From Alphaproteobacteria bacterium (GTDB lineage: Bacteria; Pseudomonadota; Alphaproteobacteria; Rhizobiales; Rhizobiaceae), in contig JAHJHT010000011.1 of the NCBI GenBank assembly GCA_018823835.1, positions 62,001-126,000 on the forward strand: DNA of 64,000 nucleotides, given 5' to 3'. The notes beneath the pieces are model-generated. The model made no database searches. It was not told where the DNA came from and saw nothing but the letters and a program-made list of their open reading frames with translations. Below, piece after piece: positions 9,805-18,529 of this stretch; positions within the stretch are counted from its first letter, which is position 1; every line of letters begins with the position of its first letter. The position numbers and the translations under genes were made by a program.

Positions 9805-9829
9805 CGGATGGCGCAATCCGGGCCATCCG
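9805..9829. promoter_or_regulatory. Inverted repeat between fdhD and moeA
   Basis: CGGATGG (9805-9811) and CCATCCG (9823-9829) form a perfect 7-base inverted repeat with an 11-base spacer, in the divergent gap between fdhD and moeA. It could be an operator or a short hairpin; no regulator can be assigned. Confidence 0.3.
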
Positions 9830-9925
9830 GCGGAGCGAAAAACTATCGCGTCCGGTCTCCATAATATAGGGGCAATGCGACGCGTTCGTCCGCTACGGAC
9901 GAAAGGGCGAGGAGACTTCTGAGAC

Positions 9926-11185
9926 GTGGCGCAGCTTTCCGACGACTGTTTCGCATTCGGCGGACCGATGATGTCGGTCTACGACGCCGCGGCGCTGATC
10001 ACCGCGCGGCTCGGTCCGGTCGCCGAAACCGAGACGGTCTGGCTCGCCGAAGCCGACGGGCGCGTGCTCGCTGCCGACCTCGTTGCCGCCCTGCCCTTGC
10101 CGCCCTTCACCAATTCCGCCGTCGATGGCTACGGCGTGCGGGCGTCGGACCTGCCGCAGGCCGGCGAGGTCACGCTTGCCGTCAGGGGCCGCATCCAGGC
10201 CGGCGGCAGCGCGGCCGAGCCCGTCCCGCCCGGACACGCGGTCCGCATCTTCACCGGCGCGCCGATGCCGTCGACCGCCGACACCGTCTTCATGCAGGAG
10301 GACGTCCGCCTGAACGAGACCGCCGCCACCGTCACGCTGCCGGCAGGGCTGAAGAAGGGCGCCAATGTGCGCCCGGCCGGCGAAGACATTCCGGACGGCG
10401 CCACGGTGCTGAAGGCCGGCCACCGCATGCGGCCGCAGGACATCGGGCTCGCCGCAGCACTCGGCATGACGCAGCTTGATGTGCGCCGGCGTGTGCGCGT
10501 CGCCGTGTTCTCGACCGGCAACGAGATCGTCGCGCCCGGTGAGCCGCGCAAGACCGAACAGCTCTTCGATTCCAACCGCTTCATGCTGATGGCCATGCTG
10601 GCGCGGCTTGGCTGCCAGGTGACCGATCTCGGAATCCTCGCCGACGATCATCGGCAGATCGCCGCCGCGCTTGAGGCCGCCGCGGCGGCCAACGACCTCA
10701 TCCTGACGTCTGGCGGCGTCTCGACCGGCGAGGCCGACCACGTGAAATCCGCGGTCGAGAGCGTCGGCTCGCTGATCTTCTGGCGCGTCGCCATCAAGCC
10801 CGGCCGGCCGGTCGCCATGGGCGTCATCAGGGGAGCGGCCTTCATCGGGCTGCCCGGCAACCCGGTGGCGAGCTTCGTCACCTTCGCCAATCTCGCGCGC
10901 CCGGCCATCCTGGCGATGGCGGGCACGAAGCCGGCCCGAACGATCGCGACGCCGGTGCGCGCCGCCTTCTCCTACCGCAAGAAGGAAGGCCGGCGGGAAT
11001 ATGTGCGGGCAACCGTCGCTGCGGGCGCCGACGGCACGCTGGAGGCGCGGAAATTCCCACGCGAAGGCGCCGGCCTCCTGTCCTCGCTGGTCGATACGGA
11101 CGGGCTGATCGAGCTCGACGAGGCAACGCTCACCGTGGAACCAGGCCAGGTCGTGGCTTTCCTGCCCTATTCGAGCCTGATGTAA
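9926..11185 (+). CDS. moeA: Molybdopterin molybdotransferase MoeA
   Basis: Standard MoeA/gephyrin E-domain protein of 419 residues that inserts molybdate into MPT-AMP. All landmarks are intact: PFTNSAVDGYGVRASDL, GANVRPAGEDIPDG, VAVFSTGNEIVAPG (TGNE in place of TGDE), LTSGGVSTGEADHVKSA and IGLPGNPVASFVTF. The GTG start at 9926 follows a GAGGAG site by a somewhat long gap and gives MAQLSDDCFAFGG, the N-terminus expected for rhizobial MoeA. It is the most canonical of the three MoeA-type proteins in the window and so the best candidate for the housekeeping enzyme. Followed at 80 bases by tusA. Confidence 0.93.
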   Translation: MAQLSDDCFAFGGPMMSVYDAAALITARLGPVAETETVWLAEADGRVLAADLVAALPLPPFTNSAVDGYGVRASDLPQAGEVTLAVRGRIQAGGSAAEPVPPGHAVRIFTGAPMPSTADTVFMQEDVRLNETAATVTLPAGLKKGANVRPAGEDIPDGATVLKAGHRMRPQDIGLAAALGMTQLDVRRRVRVAVFSTGNEIVAPGEPRKTEQLFDSNRFMLMAMLARLGCQVTDLGILADDHRQIAAALEAAAAANDLILTSGGVSTGEADHVKSAVESVGSLIFWRVAIKPGRPVAMGVIRGAAFIGLPGNPVASFVTFANLARPAILAMAGTKPARTIATPVRAAFSYRKKEGRREYVRATVAAGADGTLEARKFPREGAGLLSSLVDTDGLIELDEATLTVEPGQVVAFLPYSSLM

Positions 11186-11265
11186 GGAATGGCCATCGTG
11201 CTGCCGCACCTGCCGGACCGCGCTGGCCGATTGACGAACAACCGACCCTTCGCCATCTTCGCGCC

Positions 11266-11508
11266 ATGACAACAGCCAAGCTAGACCTGTCGGGATTGAA
11301 ATGCCCCCTGCCGGCGTTGAAAACGCGCAAGGCGCTCAAGGGCATCATGCCGGGAGGCCGGCTGGAGGTGACCTGCACCGACCCGATGGCGGCGATCGAC
11401 ATTCCGCACCTGCTCACTGAAACAGGCGATCGTCTCGAAAAGACCGACAGGGATGGCGCCACCATCGTCTTCGTCATCGAAAAGGCCAGCGCGGCTTCTC
11501 CGGGCTGA
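11266..11508 (+). CDS. TusA-family sulfurtransferase
   Basis: Small cytosolic sulfur-carrier protein of 80 residues with the CPxP signature (LSGLKCPLPALKTRKAL, active Cys13). TusA-type proteins relay persulfide sulfur, including to molybdenum cofactor assembly. Between moeA and the NAD-linked formate dehydrogenase, a role feeding sulfur to FdhD or MPT synthase is plausible but inferred. Start ATG 11266 follows the gap after moeA without a strong ribosome-binding site. Confidence 0.88.
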   Translation: MTTAKLDLSGLKCPLPALKTRKALKGIMPGGRLEVTCTDPMAAIDIPHLLTETGDRLEKTDRDGATIVFVIEKASAASPG

Positions 11509-11611
11509 GACAAAGCGTCGGCGAAGGTCGGATCATGAACAGCGCCGGTCTCGGGCACATGCGATAGAAGCGGCATCGCTGACGGGGCTTCCTTCGAAAA
11601 TGCGGATTTGC

Positions 11612-11625
11612 GGCATGAAGGTCGC
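11612..11625 (+). promoter_or_regulatory. Possible sigma-54 type promoter of fdsBA
   Basis: CGGCATG-N4-TCGCA has the GG (11612-11613) and GC (11624-11625) dinucleotides separated by 10 bases, as in -24/-12 promoters, about 60 bases before fdsB. The -24 and -12 boxes each carry mismatches and no activator site was recognised, so this is tentative. Confidence 0.25.
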
Positions 11626-11684
11626 AACTTTTGTAGCGTGAGGAAGAAATTTTGCCTAAAGGTGAAAATCTATCGGGAGGCGAC

Positions 11685-13391
11685 GTGGCCTCCACGGGCA
11701 TGACGGAAGGGCAGACCATGACGATGCAGGACCGCCGCGGTCGCGACCGCGGGCCGAAAGGCCGGGGGCTGGACGATGCCGCGCTCGAAGAGGTTCGCGC
11801 GCTGCTGGGCGAGCGCCCGCGCCGGCGCGACCTGCTGATCGAACATCTTCACCTGATCCAGGACCGCTACGGCCATCTGTCGGCCGCCCATCTCCGCGCG
11901 CTTGCCGAGGAGATGCGGCTGTCGCAGGCCGAGGTCTACGAGGTGGCCTCGTTCTACGACCATTTCGACATCGTCAAGGAAGGCGAGACGCCGCCGCCGG
12001 CGCTGACCATCCGGGTTTGCGATTCGGTTTCCTGCATGCTTGCCGGGGCCGAGAAGCTGATCGGCGAGCTCGGCGCAGCCGTCGACCCGAAGGCCGTGCG
12101 GGTGGTGCGGGCGCCGTGCATCGGCCGCTGCGCGGGGGCTCCGGCCGCGCGCATCGGCGACCGCGAAGTCGACCACGCGACTGCGGCTAAACTGCAGGAG
12201 ATGGCGCGCAACGGACAGACGGACGTGGTCGTTCCCGAGCATGTCGAGCTCGCTGCCTATCTTGCCGAGGGCGGCTACGAGACCCTGCGCAAGGTGCGCA
12301 GCGGCGAGATCGGCCTCGACGCCATCATGGAGAAGATGCAGGGCGCGGGGCTGCGCGGCCTCGGCGGCGCCGGCTTCCCGACCGGCAGGAAGTGGGGTTT
12401 CGTGCGCTCCTATCCCGGCCCGCGGCTGATGTCGGTCAATGGCGACGAGGGCGAGCCCGGCACGTTCAAGGACCGCATCTATCTCGAAAGAGACCCGCAC
12501 CGCGCCTTTGAGGGCGCATTGATCGCCGCGCACGCGGTCGAGGCGGAACGCATCTACTATTACATGCGCGACGAATATCCGGCGGTGCTGGTCATCCTGC
12601 GCAAGGAAATCGCGGCGCTCGAAGCCGCCGGCATCGTCACGCCCGGCTTCATCGAGCTCAGGCGCGGTGCCGGCGCCTATATCTGCGGCGAAGAGAGCGC
12701 GATGATCGAGAGCATCGAGGGAAAGCGCGGCCTGCCGCGCAACCGTCCGCCCTATGTCGCGGAAGTCGGGCTGTTCGGCCGCCCTACCCTCAATCACAAT
12801 GTCGAGACGCTGTGGTGGATCCGCGACATCGTCGAGAAGGGGCCGCAATGGTTCGCCGACCGCGGCAAGCCCGGCCATCCCGGCGTCCGCTCATGGTCGG
12901 TGTCGGGCCGCGTCAGGAACCCGGGCGTCAAGCTGGCGCCCGCGGGCGTCACCGTGCGCGAGCTGATCGACGACTATTGCGGCGGCATGGCCGATGGCCA
13001 CGAGTTCAAGGCCTATTTGCCGGGCGGCGCCTCGGGCGGTATCCTGCCGGCCTCGATGGGCGACGTTCCGCTGGATTTCGGCGGCGAATTGGCCAAGCTC
13101 GGCGCCTTCGTCGGCTCGCATGCGATCGTGGTGTTTTCCCAGGAGGACAGCATCAAGGACGTGACCGTGAACCTGCTGAAATTCTTCAAGCATGAGAGCT
13201 GCGGCCAGTGCACGCCCTGCCGTGAAGGGACCCAGAAGATGGTCACCTTGCTCGACGCCAGGGACCAGCTGGACGAGACCGGGCTGCGCGACCTGGAAAC
13301 GGTGATGCGCGATTCCTCGATCTGCGGGCTCGGCCAGGCCGCGCCGAACCCCGTCAATCATCTGCTGACACATTTTCGGGAAGACCTTTGA
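11685..13391 (+). CDS. fdsB: NAD-linked formate dehydrogenase, fused gamma-beta (diaphorase) subunit
   Basis: Fusion of the NuoE-like (FdsG) and NuoF-like (FdsB) modules of soluble NAD-dependent formate dehydrogenase, 568 residues. Residues 30-160 are NuoE-like with the [2Fe-2S] ligands Cys112, Cys117, Cys145 and Cys149. The rest is NuoF-like, with the FMN/NADH glycine loop LRGLGGAGFPTGRKW (about 223-237) and a C-terminal [4Fe-4S] site (SCGQCTPCREGT then SSICGLGQ). It takes electrons from FdsA and reduces NAD+. GTG 11685 is chosen because GGGAGG lies 4 bases before it; an in-frame TTG at 11652 lacks a site. One base separates it from fdsA. Confidence 0.92.
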   Translation: MASTGMTEGQTMTMQDRRGRDRGPKGRGLDDAALEEVRALLGERPRRRDLLIEHLHLIQDRYGHLSAAHLRALAEEMRLSQAEVYEVASFYDHFDIVKEGETPPPALTIRVCDSVSCMLAGAEKLIGELGAAVDPKAVRVVRAPCIGRCAGAPAARIGDREVDHATAAKLQEMARNGQTDVVVPEHVELAAYLAEGGYETLRKVRSGEIGLDAIMEKMQGAGLRGLGGAGFPTGRKWGFVRSYPGPRLMSVNGDEGEPGTFKDRIYLERDPHRAFEGALIAAHAVEAERIYYYMRDEYPAVLVILRKEIAALEAAGIVTPGFIELRRGAGAYICGEESAMIESIEGKRGLPRNRPPYVAEVGLFGRPTLNHNVETLWWIRDIVEKGPQWFADRGKPGHPGVRSWSVSGRVRNPGVKLAPAGVTVRELIDDYCGGMADGHEFKAYLPGGASGGILPASMGDVPLDFGGELAKLGAFVGSHAIVVFSQEDSIKDVTVNLLKFFKHESCGQCTPCREGTQKMVTLLDARDQLDETGLRDLETVMRDSSICGLGQAAPNPVNHLLTHFREDL

Positions 13392-13392
13392 A

Positions 13393-16191
13393 ATGACCGG
13401 CAAAATCGAATTCACGCTCGACGGAAAACCGGTCTCTGCCGAGCCCGGCGAGACCATCTGGGAAGTCGCCAAGCGCGAGGGCACGAAGATCCCGCATCTG
13501 TGCCATGTCGACCTGCCCGGCTACCGCGCCGACGGCAATTGCCGCGCCTGCATGGTGGATATCGAGGGCGAGCGGGTGCTGTCGGCCTCCTGCATCCGCA
13601 AGCCGGCGGCGGGCATGGTGGTCAAGACCGACACCGAGCGCGCCGAAAAGTCGCGCCAGATGGTGTTCGAACTGCTGGCCAGCAACATGCGGCCGCCCGA
13701 GGCCGGGCCTGACAACCAGTCTCTGTTCTGGGACTGGGCCGGATCGATGGGGATCTCCAGCGACAGCCGTTTCGGCTCGAAATTCGCCGGCGAGGACGCG
13801 CACGCCGAGTTCGACATCACCAACCCGGCCATCGCCGTCAACCTCGACGCCTGCATCGCCTGCGGCGCCTGCGTGCGCGCCTGCCGCGAAGTGCAGGTCA
13901 ACGACGTGATCGGCATGGCCGAGCGCGGCAGCCACGTGGTGCCCGTCTTCGACATGCACGACCCGATGGGCCTGTCGACCTGCGTCACCTGCGGCGAGTG
14001 CGTGCAGGCCTGCCCGACCGGCGCGCTGTTCGAGAAGTCGCTGATGGACAAGGCCGGCAAGACCCGCGTCGTCCAGGAGTTCGACAAGGTCGTCGACACG
14101 CTCTGCCCGTTCTGCGGCGTCGGCTGCCAGACGAGCGTCGCGGTCAAGGACAACAGGATCGTCCAGGTCGACGGTCGCGACGGCTACGCCAACGAGAACC
14201 GGCTCTGCGTCAAGGGCCGCTTCGGCTTCGACTACGCCATGTCGCCGGACCGCCTGACCAGGCCGCTGATCCGCCGCGACGATGCGCCCAAGGCCGGCGA
14301 CATCGACATGCGCGGCGTCGACCCGCTGACCGTCTTCCGCGAAGCGACCTGGGAAGAGGCGATGGAGCGCGCGGCCGGCGGCCTGAAGCGCATCCATGCC
14401 GAGCATGGCGGCCAGGCGCTCGCCGGCTTCGGCTCGGCCAAGGGCTCGAACGAGGAGGCCTATCTCTTCCAGAAGTTCGTCCGCCAGGGTTTTGGCACCA
14501 ACAATGTCGACCATTGCACCCGGCTCTGCCACGCCTCGTCGGTCGCAGCCCTGATGGAAGGCGTCGGCTCGGGCGCGGTCTCGGCACCCTTCACCGACGC
14601 GATGAAGGCCGAGTGCATCATCGTCATCGGCGCGCGCCCGACGACCAACCACCCGGTCGCCGCGACCTATTTCAAGCAGGCCGCAAAGCGCGGCGCCAAG
14701 CTCATCATCATGGACCCGCGCGGCCAGGACATGATGCGCCACGCGACGCATTCGCTGCGCTTCAAGGCGGGCAGCGACGTCGCCATGCTGAATGCGCTGA
14801 TCCACGTCATCATCGAGGAAAACCTCTATGACGAGCAGTACATCCAGGCCAACGTTTCGGGTTTCGAGGCGCTGAAGGACAAGGTCAAGGACTTTTCGCC
14901 CGAGGCCATGGCCGAGGTATGCGGTGTGGAGGCGTCCGTGCTGCGCGATGTCGCGCGCACCTATGCGCGGGCCGAGCGCTCGATCATCTTCTGGGGCATG
15001 GGCATCTCGCAGCACACGCACGGCACCGACAATGCGCGCTGCCTGATCGCGCTGGCGCTGATCACCGGCCATGTCGGCCGGCCCGGCACCGGCCTGCATC
15101 CGCTGCGCGGCCAGAACAACGTCCAGGGCGCGTCCGACGCCGGCCTGATCCCGATGTACTTCCCCGACTACAAGTCGGTCGAGAACCCCGATATCCGGGG
15201 GCAGTACGAGAATTTCTGGGGCCAGACGCTCGATCCCAAGCGCGGGCTGACCGTGGTCGAGATCATCGACGCCATCCATGACGGCGAGATCAAGGGCATG
15301 TACATCATGGGCGAAAACCCGGCGATGTCGGACCCCGACCAGATCCATGCCCGCTCCGCACTCGCCAAGCTCGACCATCTCGTCGTGCAGGATATTTTCC
15401 TGACCGAGACGGCCTGGCATGCCGACGTCGTGCTGCCGGCCTCCGCGCATGCCGAAAAGCGCGGCACCTTCACCAACACCAACCGTCAGGTGCAGATGGG
15501 CCGTCCCGCGCTCGACATGCCCGGCGAGGCACGGCAGGACTGGGAGCTCATCGTCGAGCTCGCCCGCCGCGTCGGCCTAGACTGGAACTATGGCGACGTC
15601 TCGGATGTCTATACCGAGATGACGCAGGTCATGCCGTCGCTGAAGAACATCCCCTGGGAGCGCGTCGACCGCGAGGATTCGGTCATCTATCCGGCGAGCT
15701 CGCTCGACCAGCCGGGCAGCGAGATCATCTTCTCGTCCGGCTTCCCGACCGCCGACGGCCGCGGCCGCATCGTGCCGGCGGACCTTGTGCCGCCGAGCGA
15801 AGTGCCGGACGCGGAGTTCCCGCTGGTTCTGACCACCGGGCGCCTGCTCGAGCATTGGCATACCGGCGCGATGACGCGTCGGGCCGGCGTGCTCGACGCC
15901 ATCGAGCCGAGGGGCATCGCCACGATGAACCCGCGCGAAATCGCCAGGCACGGCTTCCGGCAGGGCGACATGATCGCGGTCGAGACACGGCGCGGCACGG
16001 TCGAGGCCATCCTGCGCGCCGACCGCGAGGTCGCCGACGGCATGGTGTTCATGCCGTTCTGCTTCGTGGAAAGCCCGGCCAACCGGCTGACCAACCCGAT
16101 GCTCGACCCCTACGGCAAGATTCCGGAGTTCAAGTATTGCGCTGCCCGCGTCAGCGCACTTGCCGAGACGGTGACCGAAGCGGCCGAATAG
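13393..16191 (+). CDS. fdsA: NAD-linked formate dehydrogenase catalytic subunit FdsA
   Basis: Cytosolic molybdenum (or tungsten) formate dehydrogenase alpha subunit of 932 residues. The N-terminal NuoG-like part has [2Fe-2S] ligands Cys37, Cys50, Cys53 and Cys67, then two ferredoxin motifs (CIACGACVRACR, CVTCGECVQACP). The catalytic part starts with CPFCGVGCQTSVAVKDN and RLCVKGRFG. The metal-ligand cysteine is in HCTRLCHASSVAAL, so no selenocysteine is needed. FWGMGISQHTHGTDNARC and GRLLEHWHTGAMTRR are typical of this family. No signal peptide. It follows the fused FdsGB; no separate FdsD gene was recognised next to it. Confidence 0.95.
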   Translation: MTGKIEFTLDGKPVSAEPGETIWEVAKREGTKIPHLCHVDLPGYRADGNCRACMVDIEGERVLSASCIRKPAAGMVVKTDTERAEKSRQMVFELLASNMRPPEAGPDNQSLFWDWAGSMGISSDSRFGSKFAGEDAHAEFDITNPAIAVNLDACIACGACVRACREVQVNDVIGMAERGSHVVPVFDMHDPMGLSTCVTCGECVQACPTGALFEKSLMDKAGKTRVVQEFDKVVDTLCPFCGVGCQTSVAVKDNRIVQVDGRDGYANENRLCVKGRFGFDYAMSPDRLTRPLIRRDDAPKAGDIDMRGVDPLTVFREATWEEAMERAAGGLKRIHAEHGGQALAGFGSAKGSNEEAYLFQKFVRQGFGTNNVDHCTRLCHASSVAALMEGVGSGAVSAPFTDAMKAECIIVIGARPTTNHPVAATYFKQAAKRGAKLIIMDPRGQDMMRHATHSLRFKAGSDVAMLNALIHVIIEENLYDEQYIQANVSGFEALKDKVKDFSPEAMAEVCGVEASVLRDVARTYARAERSIIFWGMGISQHTHGTDNARCLIALALITGHVGRPGTGLHPLRGQNNVQGASDAGLIPMYFPDYKSVENPDIRGQYENFWGQTLDPKRGLTVVEIIDAIHDGEIKGMYIMGENPAMSDPDQIHARSALAKLDHLVVQDIFLTETAWHADVVLPASAHAEKRGTFTNTNRQVQMGRPALDMPGEARQDWELIVELARRVGLDWNYGDVSDVYTEMTQVMPSLKNIPWERVDREDSVIYPASSLDQPGSEIIFSSGFPTADGRGRIVPADLVPPSEVPDAEFPLVLTTGRLLEHWHTGAMTRRAGVLDAIEPRGIATMNPREIARHGFRQGDMIAVETRRGTVEAILRADREVADGMVFMPFCFVESPANRLTNPMLDPYGKIPEFKYCAARVSALAETVTEAAE

Positions 16192-16212
16192 GCTGATCCC
16201 GACGACGGATGC

Positions 16213-16235
16213 CCATCCCGGCAAGGCCGGGATGG
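16213..16235. terminator. Hairpin between convergent fdsA and mrp
   Basis: CATCCCGGC and GCCGGGATG form a perfect 9-base stem with a 3-base loop, extended by one more C-G pair, between two convergent genes. There is no T-tract, so it may act as a bidirectional or Rho-assisted terminator. Confidence 0.5.
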
Positions 16236-16245
16236 CGATTTCCCG

Positions 16246-17415
16246 CTACTCGAAGACGATCGCCGGCGACTTGTCGGTCTGGCGCTCCGCCTCGACCCGC
16301 TCCCAGGCCTGCCGCGCAATCTCGCGGTAGACCTTGGCATGCGGGCTGTCGGGCGCGGACACTACCACCGGCGTTCCGCCGTCCGAGGTTTCGCGGATCG
16401 CCATGTCGAGCGGCACCTCGCCGAGGAACGGCACGCCGATGCGCTCGGCCTCCTTGCGCGCCCCGCCATGGCCGAAAATGTCGTGCCGGCCGCCGCAGTC
16501 CGGGCAGATGAAATAGCTCATGTTCTCGACGATCCCGAGGATCGGCACGTCGACCTTGCGGAACATGCTCAGCCCCTTGCGCGCGTCGATCAGCGCCAGG
16601 TCCTGCGGCGTCGAGACGATGACGGCGCCGGCCAGCGGCACGTTCTGCGCCATGGTCAGCTGCGCGTCGCCCGTGCCGGGCGGCATGTCGACCACCAGCA
16701 CGTCGAGCTCGCCCCATTCCACCTCGCGCAGCATCTGGGTCAGCGCCGAAATCACCATCGGCCCGCGCCAGATCATCGGCGTCTCCTCGTCGACGAGAAA
16801 CCCCATCGACATCACCTTCAGCCCATAGCCCTCCATCGGCTTCAGGATACGCCCGGACACGTTCTGCGGGCGGCCGGAGATGCGCAGCAGGCGCGGCATG
16901 GACGGGCCGTAGATGTCGGCGTCCAGAATGCCGACCTTCAACCCGTTGGCCTGGAAGCCGAGTGCCAGGTTGGCGGCCGTCGTCGACTTGCCGACACCGC
17001 CCTTGCCCGAAGCGACGGCGATGATCGCGCCGATGCCCGGCACGCCGGCCTTCTGCGCCGGCGCATGCGAGTGGGCGGCAGCGGCGCGTGCCTGCATCGG
17101 CGGCGGCACGGCGGCCGCCTGGCCGGCACTCGGCGCGGGGCGCACCGGCGGGTTGGGCGTTCCTGCCTTCTTGGTCGCGGTCAGCACCACCGTCGCCTTC
17201 TCGACGCCTTCGGCGCCGGCGGCGGCGCGCTCGGCGGCGGCGCGCAGCGGTTCCAGTTCCTCGGCTCGCTCGGACGGCACGGTGAGCGAGAAGAATACCG
17301 TCGAGCCCGAGATCACGATGTCGGACAGCAGGCCGAGATCGACGATGTTGCCGGTCAGGTCCGGTCCTTTGACCCGCCTGAGCTGCTCAATGATCTTTTC
17401 CTTGCTGATCGTCAT
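16246..17415 (-). CDS. Mrp/NBP35-family iron-sulfur carrier ATPase
   Basis: P-loop ATPase of 389 residues that holds and delivers [4Fe-4S] clusters. Residues 1-90 are a MIP18-like (DUF59) domain. A proline/alanine-rich linker follows, then the Mrp deviant Walker A (ASGKGGVGKSTTAANLAL), LVVDMPPGTGDAQLTM and the CPDCGG cluster-binding motif. Expected to support the many Fe-S proteins nearby, though Mrp is a general housekeeping factor. Divergent from the DUF3144-like gene, with ATG 17415 as start. Confidence 0.93.
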   Translation of the reverse strand: MTISKEKIIEQLRRVKGPDLTGNIVDLGLLSDIVISGSTVFFSLTVPSERAEELEPLRAAAERAAAGAEGVEKATVVLTATKKAGTPNPPVRPAPSAGQAAAVPPPMQARAAAAHSHAPAQKAGVPGIGAIIAVASGKGGVGKSTTAANLALGFQANGLKVGILDADIYGPSMPRLLRISGRPQNVSGRILKPMEGYGLKVMSMGFLVDEETPMIWRGPMVISALTQMLREVEWGELDVLVVDMPPGTGDAQLTMAQNVPLAGAVIVSTPQDLALIDARKGLSMFRKVDVPILGIVENMSYFICPDCGGRHDIFGHGGARKEAERIGVPFLGEVPLDMAIRETSDGGTPVVVSAPDSPHAKVYREIARQAWERVEAERQTDKSPAIVFE

Positions 17416-17527
17416 TCAAACACCCTGCTGTCACGTCGTTTCCTGCTGTGACATATTGCAATTGGCACGACGGGCCAATGCATCACGGCGAAGTTTGGCT
17501 GGCGCCAGCATGAAGGGGAAGCGCGAC

Positions 17528-17818
17528 ATGGAAAGCAAGGGCAACCGCAAGGAGAGACGCGCCTCGGCCGAACCCGAAAAACTGGACACCAAGAATTTCG
17601 TCGAACTGGCCGACCGCTTCGTCGACGTCGCCAACCGCGCCAACCGCACGGTGCTGGCGACCGACGTGCACATGGCGTTCCTCTACGGCGCGGCGCGCTA
17701 CAATGCCCATGTCGGCAAGAACGTCCGCTCGGTCGCCGACCACGAGGCCTTCGTCGAGGAAATGGCCGGCGTCTACAAGGAGATGCTGCGCAACCATCTT
17801 GCGGACCCGGCACTGTAG
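17528..17818 (+). CDS. DUF3144-like small protein
   Basis: A 96-residue soluble protein whose core (FVELADRFVDVANRANRTV ... HMAFLYGAARYNAHV) resembles the DUF3144 family. The N-terminus is highly charged. ATG 17528 is preferred over the in-frame ATG 18 bases upstream because AAGGGGAA lies 7 bases before it. It is divergent from mrp and converges with the DUF3306 gene. Function unknown; no catalytic motif is visible. Confidence 0.75.
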   Translation: MESKGNRKERRASAEPEKLDTKNFVELADRFVDVANRANRTVLATDVHMAFLYGAARYNAHVGKNVRSVADHEAFVEEMAGVYKEMLRNHLADPAL

Positions 17819-17824
17819 CTCGAC

Positions 17825-18529
17825 CTAGCCGTCGAGCCGCCGGCGGATCGAAACCCGGCGGCGCGGTTCCTCCGTCTCATCTGCATCATCGGAATCGGCG
17901 AGCTGTGACGGCGCTTCTGCCAGGCGCCCCTGATCGTCCTCGATGGCTGCAACAGGCATGCCTTCGTCTTCCGGCAGTGCGGATGCCTCGGCTTCGGCCT
18001 CTGCCTCAGGCTCGGCATCGGGGTCGCCGGCGTTCGCGCTCTCGGCAATCTCTTCCGGCTCCAGCGCCGCTTCGTCATCCGGAACTGAAAGCCTGCCCGA
18101 TGCAAATTGCGTCTGCTGTTCTTCCTTGGACAGGAAGCCGCGACCGACCTGCCACAGCGACTTGTAGACGCTGTGCGCCGGGTTGCGGAAATCCTGGTCG
18201 TAGTCGTTGAGGCCGTCGACATTGGCAAAGACCGGATCGGTGCGCCACATCTTGCGCAGCGCCGTGCGGCGCAGCAATTCGGGCACGCCGCGCTTCAGGA
18301 AGACGGTAAAATCGTCGTCCTTGCCAAGCGAATCGATATCGATCGCCTCGGCAGCAAGCCGGTTCGCCTCGAGCTCTTCATCGACAACCTCGGGCTCCGG
18401 TTCGACGGCCGGTTCGAGGGCGCCGGCCTCCGCCGGTGCTTCAGGCTGGGGCGGGTCGACCTCGAGCAGCCGCTTGCGCCGCGACCAGCGCGACAGGAAG
18501 CCCTCGCCCCGGTCGTCCTCCTCAGCCAT
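17825..18529 (-). CDS. DUF3306 protein of the formate dehydrogenase cluster
   Basis: A 234-residue hydrophilic protein with a conserved core (GEGFLSRWSRRKRLL, then DDFTVFLKRGVPELLRRTALRKMWRTDP, quoted here as two separate stretches, and DYDQDFRNP) and a long acidic, Glu/Ala-rich low-complexity tail. The DUF3305-DUF3306 pair is repeatedly found with periplasmic formate dehydrogenase genes in proteobacteria, suggesting a maturation or assembly role in the cytosol. It overlaps the DUF3305 gene by 8 bases. No enzymatic motif is seen. Confidence 0.85.
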   Translation of the reverse strand: MAEEDDRGEGFLSRWSRRKRLLEVDPPQPEAPAEAGALEPAVEPEPEVVDEELEANRLAAEAIDIDSLGKDDDFTVFLKRGVPELLRRTALRKMWRTDPVFANVDGLNDYDQDFRNPAHSVYKSLWQVGRGFLSKEEQQTQFASGRLSVPDDEAALEPEEIAESANAGDPDAEPEAEAEAEASALPEDEGMPVAAIEDDQGRLAEAPSQLADSDDADETEEPRRRVSIRRRLDG

